A stretch of 7,817 bases of DNA from assembly GCA_027057985.1 (NCBI GenBank), contig JALUTJ010000483.1:1-7817 (forward strand). Reading direction: 5' to 3'. The notes under the pieces were generated by a model. It saw only the letters and a list, made by a program, of their open reading frames with translations, searched no databases and had not been told where the DNA came from. Source of the stretch: Chromatiales bacterium. GTDB taxonomy: Bacteria > Pseudomonadota > Gammaproteobacteria > UBA6429 > Thiohalophilaceae. The translations under genes and the position numbers were made by a program. Positions 1 through 6,422 of the stretch are shown here, piece by piece (positions within the stretch are counted from its first letter, which is position 1; every line of letters begins with the position of its first letter).

Positions 1-983
1 CTTGCAGTCAGGCGTCCAAGTGCAGCCAGTTGTAATTGCTGTGCTTCCCGCGACATGGCCGAGGCATCTTCAAGGAAAATCAGTGTTGCTGGATTCTCTC
101 TTTGTTGCAGGTGCGCAAAACGGGGTAATAATCCGGGGTATTCCTGTGACAGGTTAATCGGCGAAGCCACCGTTTCATTATCCTTGCACCATTCAAGATA
201 ACAGCGGTTGAGTTCCGGGTTAAGCTCAGAGAGATAGGGATTATCGGCAACAGCAGGCATGCCCAGCATGTGCCAGGCTGATTCATTGATTAGACGAAGA
301 CGGTGGTGCTGATCAATAACGATAATCCCGGTCTGCATACGCTGGATAATATGCTCGGTAAGCTGAGACATATTCGCCAGATCCACACTGTGTTTCAGTG
401 CCAGTGCCTCACTTTCACGAATATAACGTGCCACATAATAGGTAATAATGGCGGTGGTAAAGAAGGTTACGCCGAGGACCCCCGCCTGCAGCGTGGTACT
501 GCCCTGGGCAAGGCCCTGCAGGTGGCTGTAGTAGGTTTCAAACAGGACTGCAAGGCTGGCAACCGAGGCAAAAAGCAGGGAGTGTTTACCACGAATGACG
601 ATACTGCCACCGGCAATGGAAATAATAATCAGGGTACCAAGACCACTTTGCACACCGCCACTGGCATGCATAATCAGCGTGGTAAAAAGAATATCGGAAA
701 AAATCTGGATATGAATTTGCAGGTTAAAGTCGGGCTTACGTAGCCGGATCATCAGGCCAAAAATAAAGGCGGAGACAAGGTAGCTGCCACTGGCACCGTA
801 AAACAGGTTTGCATCATGTGAGCCAAGCTGGCTAAAGGGATTACCAAAAAAGTAGAAGGAAACAAATATGCCGGAAATAACCAGGCGGTACAGGTTTAAA
901 AAACGCAGTGGCCCCCAGGTATAGGTGGTGTCATTGATAAACCTGGGATTAAATTTACTTTGCGGATGAAAAATATCCAGCAT
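1..983 (-). CDS. pilS: Type IV pilus sensor histidine kinase PilS, C-terminus cut by the window edge
   Basis: Membrane sensor kinase of the PilS/PilR two-component system, which in Pseudomonas controls pilin transcription with RpoN. Reading the minus strand from the ATG at 983-981 gives 327 uninterrupted codons plus two bases running off the left edge. The first about 190 residues are strongly hydrophobic and fit the six-helix PilS sensor region (segments near 33-47, 64-80, 93-107, 114-131, 135-150 and 166-186), including the family-like stretch ASGGVQSGLG (107-116). A PAS-like domain follows (about 205-310, with QRMQTGIIVID and RLINESA). The last residues, QLQLAALGRLTA, are the start of the HisKA dimerisation helix, so the phospho-accepting histidine lies just outside. 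Its start is three bases after the stop of the small upstream gene, suggesting translational coupling; AGGA lies about 13 bases upstream. A downstream pilR is expected but not visible. The identification is confident; the exact start is less so. Confidence 0.88.
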   Translation of the reverse strand, partial: MLDIFHPQSKFNPRFINDTTYTWGPLRFLNLYRLVISGIFVSFYFFGNPFSQLGSHDANLFYGASGSYLVSAFIFGLMIRLRKPDFNLQIHIQIFSDILFTTLIMHASGGVQSGLGTLIIISIAGGSIVIRGKHSLLFASVASLAVLFETYYSHLQGLAQGSTTLQAGVLGVTFFTTAIITYYVARYIRESEALALKHSVDLANMSQLTEHIIQRMQTGIIVIDQHHRLRLINESAWHMLGMPAVADNPYLSELNPELNRCYLEWCKDNETVASPINLSQEYPGLLPRFAHLQQRENPATLIFLEDASAMSREAQQLQLAALGRLTA

Positions 984-986
984 TGC

Positions 987-1214
987 CTAGTTCTTGTCCT
1001 GTTCCAGGTGTTTCTGACTACAGTAATATTTACCCCGGTATTGCAGGGCTTCATTTTCCGGCACATGCAACTGGCAAACTTCACAGCGCACCATGGTGGT
1101 ATTACCTGCCTTTTTTGTACCGGCTGTTTTCTGCTGGCTGGCAGCCCAGCGTTTATACAGGGTGATGGCCAGGTAAATAATCAATGCGATGGTAATCAGT
1201 CGGACAATGCCCAT
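987..1214 (-). CDS. Small PP0621-type membrane-anchored protein with a Cys/His zinc-binding motif
   Basis: A 75-residue protein of unknown function that resembles the PP0621 family of gammaproteobacteria. Residues about 3-20 (VRLITIALIIYLAITLY) form one membrane segment. A basic, Gln/Lys-rich linker follows, then a compact C-terminal module with C44, C47, H50, C65 and H69 (CEVC, then YYCSQKH). That spacing suits a small treble-clef zinc site, probably on the cytoplasmic side given the positive charges after the helix; metal and topology are inferred. The start is ATG at 1214-1212, with AAAGG about ten bases upstream. The stop is three bases before the pilS start, so the two are very likely co-transcribed and perhaps coupled. 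A role in pilus regulation would be a guess from position only. Plus-strand reading frames over the same DNA look like shadows, because this frame carries the recognisable motif. Confidence 0.82.
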   Translation of the reverse strand: MGIVRLITIALIIYLAITLYKRWAASQQKTAGTKKAGNTTMVRCEVCQLHVPENEALQYRGKYYCSQKHLEQDKN

Positions 1215-1301
1215 AATTTCAGCCTTTATAGTTTCTAACCAGGAGCTCTCCGGTATCTTTAATCATGTTTAAATAGCTATCCAGTCTGGAGATTAAAAGT
1301 G

Positions 1302-1423
1302 TACATAGAGGTAATTCAGCCATTGCCGATCAAGACACGCCGTAAATACATCCCTGTAGGCTCGGGGGCCGCTGTCCCTGCGGCCCACGGTCTTGATCGA
1401 CAAGGGCTTTCTACCTCCTGTAT
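1302..1423. repeat. Large cloverleaf-like inverted repeat, probably a dispersed intergenic element
   Basis: A nested palindrome. The outer arms GATCAAGAC (1328-1336) and GTCTTGATC (1390-1398) pair perfectly. With two mismatches they extend outward through GCC.TTG.CGATC (1319-1336 against 1390-1407), and GAGGTA (1308-1313) pairs with TACCTC (1412-1417). Inside, after a four-base bulge, CGT (1341-1343) pairs with ACG (1387-1389). This encloses two hairpins: TACA-tccc-TGTA (1347-1358) and GGGCCGC-loop-GCGGCCC (1366-1372 with 1380-1386). The inner text (CGCCGTAAATACATCCCTGT, then AGGCTCG) resembles a repeat I recall between genes in many gammaproteobacterial genomes; that is memory, not a search. 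It has no coding potential and lacks the T-run of a terminator. Only one copy lies in this window, so dispersal is inferred. Confidence 0.68.
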
Positions 1424-1533
1424 TCTTCTATTAATCCTTCATGCACGGGTATTTTGAACATTTATTTAATCTTAATAGTAACCATAGATTACCATGCTGG
1501 CGACCGTTTTCATCGCATCGGCAAGAAATTATG

Positions 1534-1562
1534 TTGTCCCGACACCGCGAGTAGCTTATATT
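1534..1562 (+). promoter_or_regulatory. Sigma70-type promoter for nadE
   Basis: TTGTCC (1534-1539, four of six matches to the -35 consensus) is followed after exactly 17 bases by TATATT (1557-1562, five of six matches to the -10 consensus). Transcription would begin near 1569, leaving a leader of about 25 bases before the TTG start of nadE. The position supports that start, because no ATG or GTG lies in frame between the promoter and the conserved protein. Not tested experimentally. Confidence 0.5.
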
Positions 1563-1593
1563 CCGGTCTGTAAAAACAACCGAAGCCCCCGTT

Positions 1594-3246
1594 TTGACAA
1601 AACAGACCAACAAATCATCTTCTCCATTACGGATTGCCATTGCCCAGATCAACCTGCTGGTGGGGGATATCGAGGGTAATACCCGGCGTATACTCGAGTG
1701 GAGCCAGTGTGCGCGTGACAAAAAGGCGGATCTTGTGGTTTTTCCCGAGCTGGCCCTGACCGGCTACCCGCCCGAAGACCTGCTGCTGCGACCGGGACTG
1801 TATGAGCGTGTCGATGCGGCCCTGCAGCAACTGGCAGCCGGGATCGAGGGTATTACTGCACTGGTGGGTTTTCCCGAAAAGACCAGTGCCGGGGTTTATA
1901 ATGCCGTTGCGGTGATTGAAAACGGGGCCTGTACTGCAGTGGCACGCAAGCATTTCCTGCCGAATTACCTGGTTTTCGATGAGAAACGTTATTTTATTTC
2001 CTCTGCTGAGGCCTGTGTGTTCCGGCTTAAAGGGCATCGCCTTGGTATCACCATCTGCGAAGACATCTGGTATTCCGAACCGGTGCAGCAACTTGCCGAG
2101 CAGGGGGCAGAGCTGATCGTCAATCTCAATGCATCGCCTTTTCATGAGCAGAAAATTCATCAGCGTGAAGCAGTGGTGAGAGATCGTTGTCGTGAAGTAC
2201 AACTGCCCGTGCTCTATGCCAACCTGGTCGGGGGACAGGATGAGCTGGTATTCGATGGTCAGTCCTTTATTCTCGATGCAAAGGGTGAACTAACGCACCG
2301 GCTGCCGGCGTTTAGTGAGCAACTCGCCATTATCGAATTTGATGCAGCAACGCTGCAGCCACAGCAGCCGGAGATTACCCCTCTGCTTGCGGAAGAGGCG
2401 ATTATCTATCAGGCACTGGTCAGCGGGGTGCGGGATTATGTCAGCAAAAACGGTTTCAATGGTGTTGTGATTGGGCTCTCCGGAGGCATCGATTCTGCGC
2501 TGACCTTGAGCATTGCCGTAGATGCACTCGGTGCTGACAGGGTGGAGGCGGTAATGATGCCATCCTGCTATACCCTTGATATGAGTGTAGAGGATGCCAC
2601 TGCGCAGGCCGAGACACTGGGCGTGGAATTCAAAATTATCCCGATTGAAAAGCCATTTAACAGCTTCCTCGAATTACTGGCCGATGAATTTAGCGGCAGG
2701 CCGGTGGATACCACCGAGGAAAACATCCAGGCGCGTTGCCGTGGTATTTTGCTCATGGCGATATCCAATAAGAAAGGCAAGATGGTGCTGACCACGGGCA
2801 ACAAGAGTGAAATGGCCGTGGGCTATGCTACCCTCTATGGCGATATGGCCGGGGGCTATGATGTGCTCAAGGATGTGAAAAAGACCCTGGTATTCCGGCT
2901 GGCGAAATACCGTAATAGCCTGTCAGCGAATATCCCGCAGCGGGTTATCGAGCGGCCGCCTTCGGCGGAGCTGGCACCGGATCAGAAAGATACAGATTCC
3001 CTGCCTGAGTATGAAATTCTCGATGAGATACTCGAACGCTACGTTGAACAGGATCAGGGCCTTGAAGACATCGTTGCCGCCGGTTTTGAACGCAAAGTGG
3101 TGGCAAAGGTGCTGAGAATGGTGGATATCAACGAATACAAACGCCGCCAGGCCGCTCCCGGGGTGCGGATTACTGCCCGGGCCTTTGGCCGGGATCGACG
3201 CTATCCGATCACCTCTGGCTATGGCCGCTATCGAAAAACGGACTAA
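1594..3246 (+). CDS. nadE: Glutamine-dependent NAD+ synthetase (nitrilase-type glutaminase plus synthetase domains)
   Basis: Catalyses the last step of NAD+ synthesis, amidating deamido-NAD+ with ATP and nitrogen from glutamine, in the cytosol. The 550-residue protein has the expected two domains. The N-terminal nitrilase-fold glutaminase (about 12-260) shows the E52 (FPELALTGY), K119 (RKHFLPNY) and C155 (ICEDIW) triad. The C-terminal ATP-pyrophosphatase domain has the P-loop GLSGGIDSAL (294-303) and a TTGNKSEMAVGY motif. Length is normal for the two-domain bacterial form. The start is TTG: an in-frame stop at 1552-1554 and the absence of ATG or GTG before the conserved IAIAQINL leave no better choice. 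The ribosome binding site is weak (GAAG at 1582-1585), so modest translation is likely. glnB follows after 83 bases, and PII control of this enzyme class has been reported, so the pairing is probably functional. Confidence 0.95.
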   Translation: MTKQTNKSSSPLRIAIAQINLLVGDIEGNTRRILEWSQCARDKKADLVVFPELALTGYPPEDLLLRPGLYERVDAALQQLAAGIEGITALVGFPEKTSAGVYNAVAVIENGACTAVARKHFLPNYLVFDEKRYFISSAEACVFRLKGHRLGITICEDIWYSEPVQQLAEQGAELIVNLNASPFHEQKIHQREAVVRDRCREVQLPVLYANLVGGQDELVFDGQSFILDAKGELTHRLPAFSEQLAIIEFDAATLQPQQPEITPLLAEEAIIYQALVSGVRDYVSKNGFNGVVIGLSGGIDSALTLSIAVDALGADRVEAVMMPSCYTLDMSVEDATAQAETLGVEFKIIPIEKPFNSFLELLADEFSGRPVDTTEENIQARCRGILLMAISNKKGKMVLTTGNKSEMAVGYATLYGDMAGGYDVLKDVKKTLVFRLAKYRNSLSANIPQRVIERPPSAELAPDQKDTDSLPEYEILDEILERYVEQDQGLEDIVAAGFERKVVAKVLRMVDINEYKRRQAAPGVRITARAFGRDRRYPITSGYGRYRKTD

Positions 3247-3280
3247 AACCGGTGTACAATAGTACAGTCGTACGGGTTTT
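3245..3280 (+). promoter_or_regulatory. Imperfect hairpin with evenly spaced GTAC sites between nadE and glnB
   Basis: AAAACC (3245-3250, beginning inside the nadE stop codon) can pair with GGTTTT (3275-3280), and GTAC (3254-3257) with GTAC (3270-3273), around a 12-base loop with an asymmetric bulge. GTAC occurs three times with an exact 8-base period (3254, 3262, 3270). Only four T residues follow the stem, so it would be at best a weak terminator or attenuator. It could equally be an operator, an mRNA-stabilising structure or chance. Confidence 0.3.
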
Positions 3281-3318
3281 CCTGTTAAAGTAGGGTGCAG
3301 TTGCAAGCTAAATTGCAT

Positions 3319-3668
<350 letters not shown>

Positions 3669-3687
3669 ACATCGTGCCGGGATCGAT

Positions 3688-3714
3688 AAAAAACCGCTGA
3701 AAAGCGGTTTTTTT
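3688..3714. terminator. Bidirectional intrinsic terminator between glnB and bamD
   Basis: A perfect 11-base stem (AAAAAACCGCT, 3688-3698, with AGCGGTTTTTT, 3703-3713) closes a GAAA tetraloop and is followed by a T-run. The opposite strand also shows a stem followed by T residues. It starts 19 bases after the glnB stop and ends nine bases before the bamD stop at 3723-3725, so it serves both convergent genes. Confidence 0.9.
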
Positions 3715-3722
3715 ATGTCAGA

Positions 3723-4526
3723 TTATTTTTTTTTGTCAGTCGGTTTTGCCGATGTCTGCCTGAGCTTCAGGGTTAGCTCGTGTTTCGGGTAATTTAACTC
3801 GAGTACCCGCAGTGCATCATCTGCAAGCTGTGGCATGCCCATTTTGCGGTAGGCGGTGACCATAATTGCCAGTGCCTCGGGAATGGCACGACTGCCCTGG
3901 TAGTTCTCAATAATATATTTTGCCCGGTTTGCCGCAGCGAGGTAAGCAGAACGTTCTGCGTAGTAATTTGCCACGTGCAGCTCATAACGTGCCAGGTTTT
4001 CCCGTAATTCTTTCATCCGCTTAATGGCATCGGGTACATACCTGCTTTTCGGGAAACGTTGCACCAGTTCAGAAAAGTAGCGAAAGGCACGACGAATGGA
4101 TTTGGGATCGCGTTCCGAGGGTTCCTGGTCAAACAGCCTGTCCATAAAGGAAACCGAGCTATCAAAGCTGGCTAGTCCGCGCAGGTAGTAAGCATAGTCA
4201 ACATTGGGATGATTGGGATACAGCTTGATAAAACGATCTGCGGCAATAATCGCCGATTCTGTCTGACCACTTTTGTAATAAGCATAGGCGACTTCGAGGC
4301 GTGCACGCTCGGCATAGGTACCATAAGGAAAACGTGATTCCAGCTTTTCGTAGTAATCGATTGCCCCCGAGAGTTCGTTATTTTTTAGCTGGCGCCGGGC
4401 TTCCTGGTAGATCTCTGCAGCAGAGAGGCCATAGGTTTCATCATCGACATCTCCCGGTGCGGCACAGGCTCCCAGAAAGAGGGCAGTAGATAACAAGAGT
4501 AATTTCAAAAAACCGGGAAAACGCAT
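3723..4526 (-). CDS. bamD: Outer membrane assembly lipoprotein BamD (ComL/YfiO)
   Basis: Essential lipoprotein of the BAM complex, which inserts beta-barrel proteins into the outer membrane; it sits on the periplasmic face of that membrane and contacts BamA. The 267-residue protein begins with a lipoprotein signal (MRFPGFLKLLLLSTALFLGAC): a hydrophobic core and lipobox L18-G19-A20-C21, with Cys21 the expected lipidated residue. The following residue is Ala, consistent with export to the outer membrane. The mature part is made of tetratricopeptide-type helical repeats, including AAEIYQEARRQLKNNELSGAIDYYEKLESRFPYG, then SGQTESAIIAADRFIKLYPNHP, then FSELVQRFPKSRYVPDA. The C-terminus is Lys-rich (TDKKK). 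It is divergent from rluD and convergent with glnB. The bamD-rluD-pgeF neighbourhood matches the one known from E. coli (yfiO, rluD, yfiH), which supports the call. Confidence 0.95.
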   Translation of the reverse strand: MRFPGFLKLLLLSTALFLGACAAPGDVDDETYGLSAAEIYQEARRQLKNNELSGAIDYYEKLESRFPYGTYAERARLEVAYAYYKSGQTESAIIAADRFIKLYPNHPNVDYAYYLRGLASFDSSVSFMDRLFDQEPSERDPKSIRRAFRYFSELVQRFPKSRYVPDAIKRMKELRENLARYELHVANYYAERSAYLAAANRAKYIIENYQGSRAIPEALAIMVTAYRKMGMPQLADDALRVLELNYPKHELTLKLRQTSAKPTDKKK

Positions 4527-4579
4527 ACCTGTTCCTGTTGTGACTGATTTTTAATGGTTGTTATTTATGGTAAATGCGA

Positions 4580-4585
4580 ATTATA
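4580..4585 (-). promoter_or_regulatory. Candidate -10 element for bamD
   Basis: The minus strand reads a perfect TATAAT at 4585-4580, about 54 bases upstream of the bamD ATG, within A/T-rich DNA. No good -35 hexamer lies 16-18 bases further upstream, so only the -10 is supported and the promoter may depend on an activator. Confidence 0.35.
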
Positions 4586-4631
4586 CCTTATATTATCCAC
4601 ACGGCGCAGTAAATACATGCTGTATTATCGT

Positions 4632-4667
4632 TGTGCGGGATAAACCGGTCACAATTTATCCCGTGCA
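4632..4667 (+). promoter_or_regulatory. Stem-loop just upstream of rluD, possible 5' leader structure
   Basis: CGGGATAAA (4636-4644) and TTTATCCCG (4655-4663) are perfect nine-base arms around a ten-base loop. In RNA the stem can extend four further pairs, two of them G-U, to 4632 and 4667. No T-run follows, so it is not a standard terminator. It ends 22 bases before the rluD start, whose own ribosome binding site is weak (GAGA near 4680-4683). If transcription starts upstream (a weak TTGTTA-18-TATACC candidate lies at 4558-4587), the hairpin lies in the rluD leader. An operator is the alternative. Confidence 0.4.
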
Positions 4668-4689
4668 CCCGGATTAAACGAGACTCTGT

Positions 4690-5658
4690 ATGCCTGAAAA
4701 AGAGGTTTTCAACACCACTATCCCGCTAGAGTGGCTGGGCGAGCGGCTGGATCAGGCGCTGGTGAAACTGTTCCCGGATTATTCCCGTTCCCGCCTGCAA
4801 ACCTGGTTAAAACAGGGACAGATCCGAATTGATGGAGAAATCCGCAAGCCCAAAGACAAGGTCATTGGCGGTGAGCAAGTTGAGTTACAGCTCGAACCAG
4901 TTTCGGAAAATGACTGGCAGGCAGAAGATATTCCACTTGAAATTATTTATGAAGATGAATCCCTGCTGGTGATCAACAAGCCCGCCGGCATGGTGGTGCA
5001 TCCCGCGGCCGGGAATTATTCTGGTACTTTACTCAATGCCCTTTTGCATTACGCGCCAGAGCTCGAAGCCATTCCCCGAGCCGGTATCGTTCACCGCCTC
5101 GACAAGGATACCACCGGGCTACTGGTGGTCGCGCGTTCATTGCCTGCGCAGAAATCACTGGTTGAGCAATTACAGGCAAGGGCTTTTTTGCGTGAATATG
5201 TTGCCATTGTTCAGGGCGTGATGACCGCCGGTGGTTGTGTGGATGCACCGATTGGGCGTCACCCGGTCAACCGCAAGCGCATGGCCGTTGTTTCCAGTGG
5301 CAAACCTGCAATAACCCATTATCGGGTCAGTGAGCGTTACCGCTGTCATACCCGCCTCTCGGTAAAACTGGAAACAGGTCGTACTCACCAGATTCGTGTG
5401 CATATGGCTCATATTCATCACCCCCTGCTGGGTGACCCGGTCTATGGTGGACGTTTTAAAATTCCTCCGGCCAGTGATGAAGGCTTGCTGGAGGTACTGA
5501 AAAACTTCAAACGCCAGGCACTGCATGCGAAAAAGCTGGGACTAAGCCACCCTCAAAGTGGTGAGTTTATCGAGTGGCGCGTAGAAGTGCCTGAAGACAT
5601 GCAGCAACTGCAACAGGCACTGCGCGAAGATTTGAAAGCACACCAGGAGGAGGACTAA
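4690..5658 (+). CDS. rluD: Ribosomal large subunit pseudouridine synthase D (RluD)
   Basis: Converts specific uridines of helix 69 in 23S rRNA (1911, 1915 and 1917 in E. coli numbering) to pseudouridine, which aids 50S maturation and termination. The 322-residue protein has an N-terminal S4 RNA-binding domain (about 17-70, with GERLDQAL and SRSRLQTWLKQGQIRIDG). The RsuA/RluA-type catalytic domain follows, with IVHRLDKDTTGLLVVA (133-148); D138 is the predicted catalytic aspartate. LETGRTHQIRVHMAH (227-241) is a second conserved block, followed by HPLLGDPVYGG. The length is typical, and the helix-69 specificity is inferred from similarity to RluD and from gene order. Its stop overlaps the pgeF start by one base (TAATG), so the two are translationally coupled. 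It is divergent from bamD, as in E. coli. Confidence 0.95.
   Translation: MPEKEVFNTTIPLEWLGERLDQALVKLFPDYSRSRLQTWLKQGQIRIDGEIRKPKDKVIGGEQVELQLEPVSENDWQAEDIPLEIIYEDESLLVINKPAGMVVHPAAGNYSGTLLNALLHYAPELEAIPRAGIVHRLDKDTTGLLVVARSLPAQKSLVEQLQARAFLREYVAIVQGVMTAGGCVDAPIGRHPVNRKRMAVVSSGKPAITHYRVSERYRCHTRLSVKLETGRTHQIRVHMAHIHHPLLGDPVYGGRFKIPPASDEGLLEVLKNFKRQALHAKKLGLSHPQSGEFIEWRVEVPEDMQQLQQALREDLKAHQEED
5645..5653 (+). promoter_or_regulatory. Strong ribosome binding site of pgeF inside the rluD end
   Basis: AGGAGGAGG, five bases or fewer from the ATG at 5658, lies within the last codons of rluD. Together with the TAATG overlap it fixes the pgeF start and should allow efficient reinitiation. Confidence 0.75.
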
Positions 5659-6389
5659 TGGGCTGGATCGAGGCTGACTGGCCAGCCAGGGATTTTATCC
5701 GCGCGGGCACCACCACCCGGCAGGGGGGGAGCAGTCAAGGCAGCTATGCCAGTCTCAACCTGGCCCGGCATGTGGGGGATGATCCCGCTATAGTTGAGCA
5801 GAACCGGGCATCTCTGCATTCACTTTGTGGTGCGCCGGAGCAATTACAGTGGCTGCAGCAGGTGCACAGTACCGAGGTGGTTGAATTACCCCATCCGCTG
5901 CAGACACCTCAGGCGGATGCCGCCTTTAGCTTAAAACCGGGCATAGCCTGTACGGTGATGACCGCAGACTGTCTGCCTTTATTGATAACCGATATCGATG
6001 GCACTCTGGTCGCGGCGGTACATGCCGGCTGGCGTGGCTTATATGATGGTATTATCGAGAAAACCGTGCAGCGCCTGCCGGTTGAAAACAGCCAGCTTAT
6101 GGTATGGCTGGGGCCGGCTATTGGCGCAGAGGTTTATGAAGTAGGTAAAGAAGTATATGATGCCTTTACCGACAAGGACAAGCACAGTATCCAGGCCTTT
6201 CAGCAACAGGATAGTGAGCACTGGTTGTTTGATATCTACCAGGCGGCAAGGTTACGCTTGAAAGCCCTTGGAGTTGAACATATCTACGGCGGAGTGCATT
6301 GCACTTATTCGCAAAAGGATCTTTTTTATTCTTACCGGCGTGATGGTGATACCGGGCGTATGGCCAGTATGATCTGGATAGAAAAATAA
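5658..6389 (+). CDS. pgeF: Peptidoglycan editing factor PgeF (YfiH, DUF152/LACC1 family)
   Basis: The E. coli homologue YfiH/PgeF removes L-serine misincorporated in place of L-alanine in UDP-MurNAc precursors. Related family members act as purine nucleoside phosphorylase or adenosine deaminase, and older annotations call them polyphenol oxidase. The 243-residue protein shows the zinc-site residues of the family: H70 (QQVHSTEV), C105 (TADCLPLL) and H122 (AVHAGWRGL). It also has the family N-terminal GTTTRQGG and SLNL motifs, the GPAIGAEVYEVG block, and the C-terminal YSYRRDG.TGRM signature. Length is normal. It begins within the rluD stop codon, and rluD-pgeF is a widely conserved pair. clpB, which follows in E. 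coli and Pseudomonas, is absent here; a metal transporter follows instead, 33 bases later. The family call is firm; the exact substrate is inferred. Confidence 0.92.
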   Translation: MGWIEADWPARDFIRAGTTTRQGGSSQGSYASLNLARHVGDDPAIVEQNRASLHSLCGAPEQLQWLQQVHSTEVVELPHPLQTPQADAAFSLKPGIACTVMTADCLPLLITDIDGTLVAAVHAGWRGLYDGIIEKTVQRLPVENSQLMVWLGPAIGAEVYEVGKEVYDAFTDKDKHSIQAFQQQDSEHWLFDIYQAARLRLKALGVEHIYGGVHCTYSQKDLFYSYRRDGDTGRMASMIWIEK

Positions 6390-6422
6390 CAGACGTTATA
6401 ACGCGAGGTTTTTAAAATTTAT

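Larger units (their letters stand above)
1215..1593. other. Divergent intergenic region between the pilS operon and nadE
   Basis: These 379 bases have no credible gene. Bases 1215-1300 are A/T-rich leader for the minus-strand operon, with a short 11-base dyad (TCCAG-T-CTGGA, 1280-1290). No convincing -35/-10 pair for that operon was found. Bases about 1302-1423 are the large structured repeat listed separately. Bases 1424-1593 are the nadE upstream region, with an A/T-rich stretch at about 1450-1495 and the nadE promoter candidate at 1534-1562. Reading frames that cross this region lack a recognisable family and disagree with both flanking genes. Confidence 0.75.

Noticed and set aside
303..743. 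A 146-codon plus-strand reading frame
   Set aside because: It lies wholly antisense to pilS, whose frame encodes the recognisable sensor kinase; the plus-strand protein is low-complexity (Gly, Asn, Thr) and resembles no family I know.
960..1238. Plus-strand frames opposite the small Cys/His protein
   Set aside because: The minus-strand frame has a membrane helix, a zinc-type motif, a ribosome binding site and coupling to pilS; the plus-strand frames have none of these.
1302..1423. CRISPR array, tRNA or riboswitch as explanations of the structured element
   Set aside because: There is no direct repeat with spacers. The cloverleaf lacks tRNA landmarks such as a T-arm GTTC and an acceptor CCA. 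No known riboswitch core is recognised. An intergenic repeat fits better.
1302..1423. Insertion sequence or MITE with target-site duplication
   Set aside because: No transposase and no clear direct duplication flank the arms; the inverted-repeat form alone does not prove transposition.
1594..1599. TTGACA as a -35 box
   Set aside because: It coincides with the first codons of nadE and no -10 lies at the right distance; a chance match.
1431..1721. Minus-strand frame crossing the nadE start
   Set aside because: It overlaps the nadE promoter and N-terminus, includes intergenic sequence and has no recognisable domain.
3292..3308. Sigma54 promoter ahead of glnB (GGGTGCAGTTGCAA)
   Set aside because: The GG and GC elements are two bases too close to match the -24/-12 spacing.
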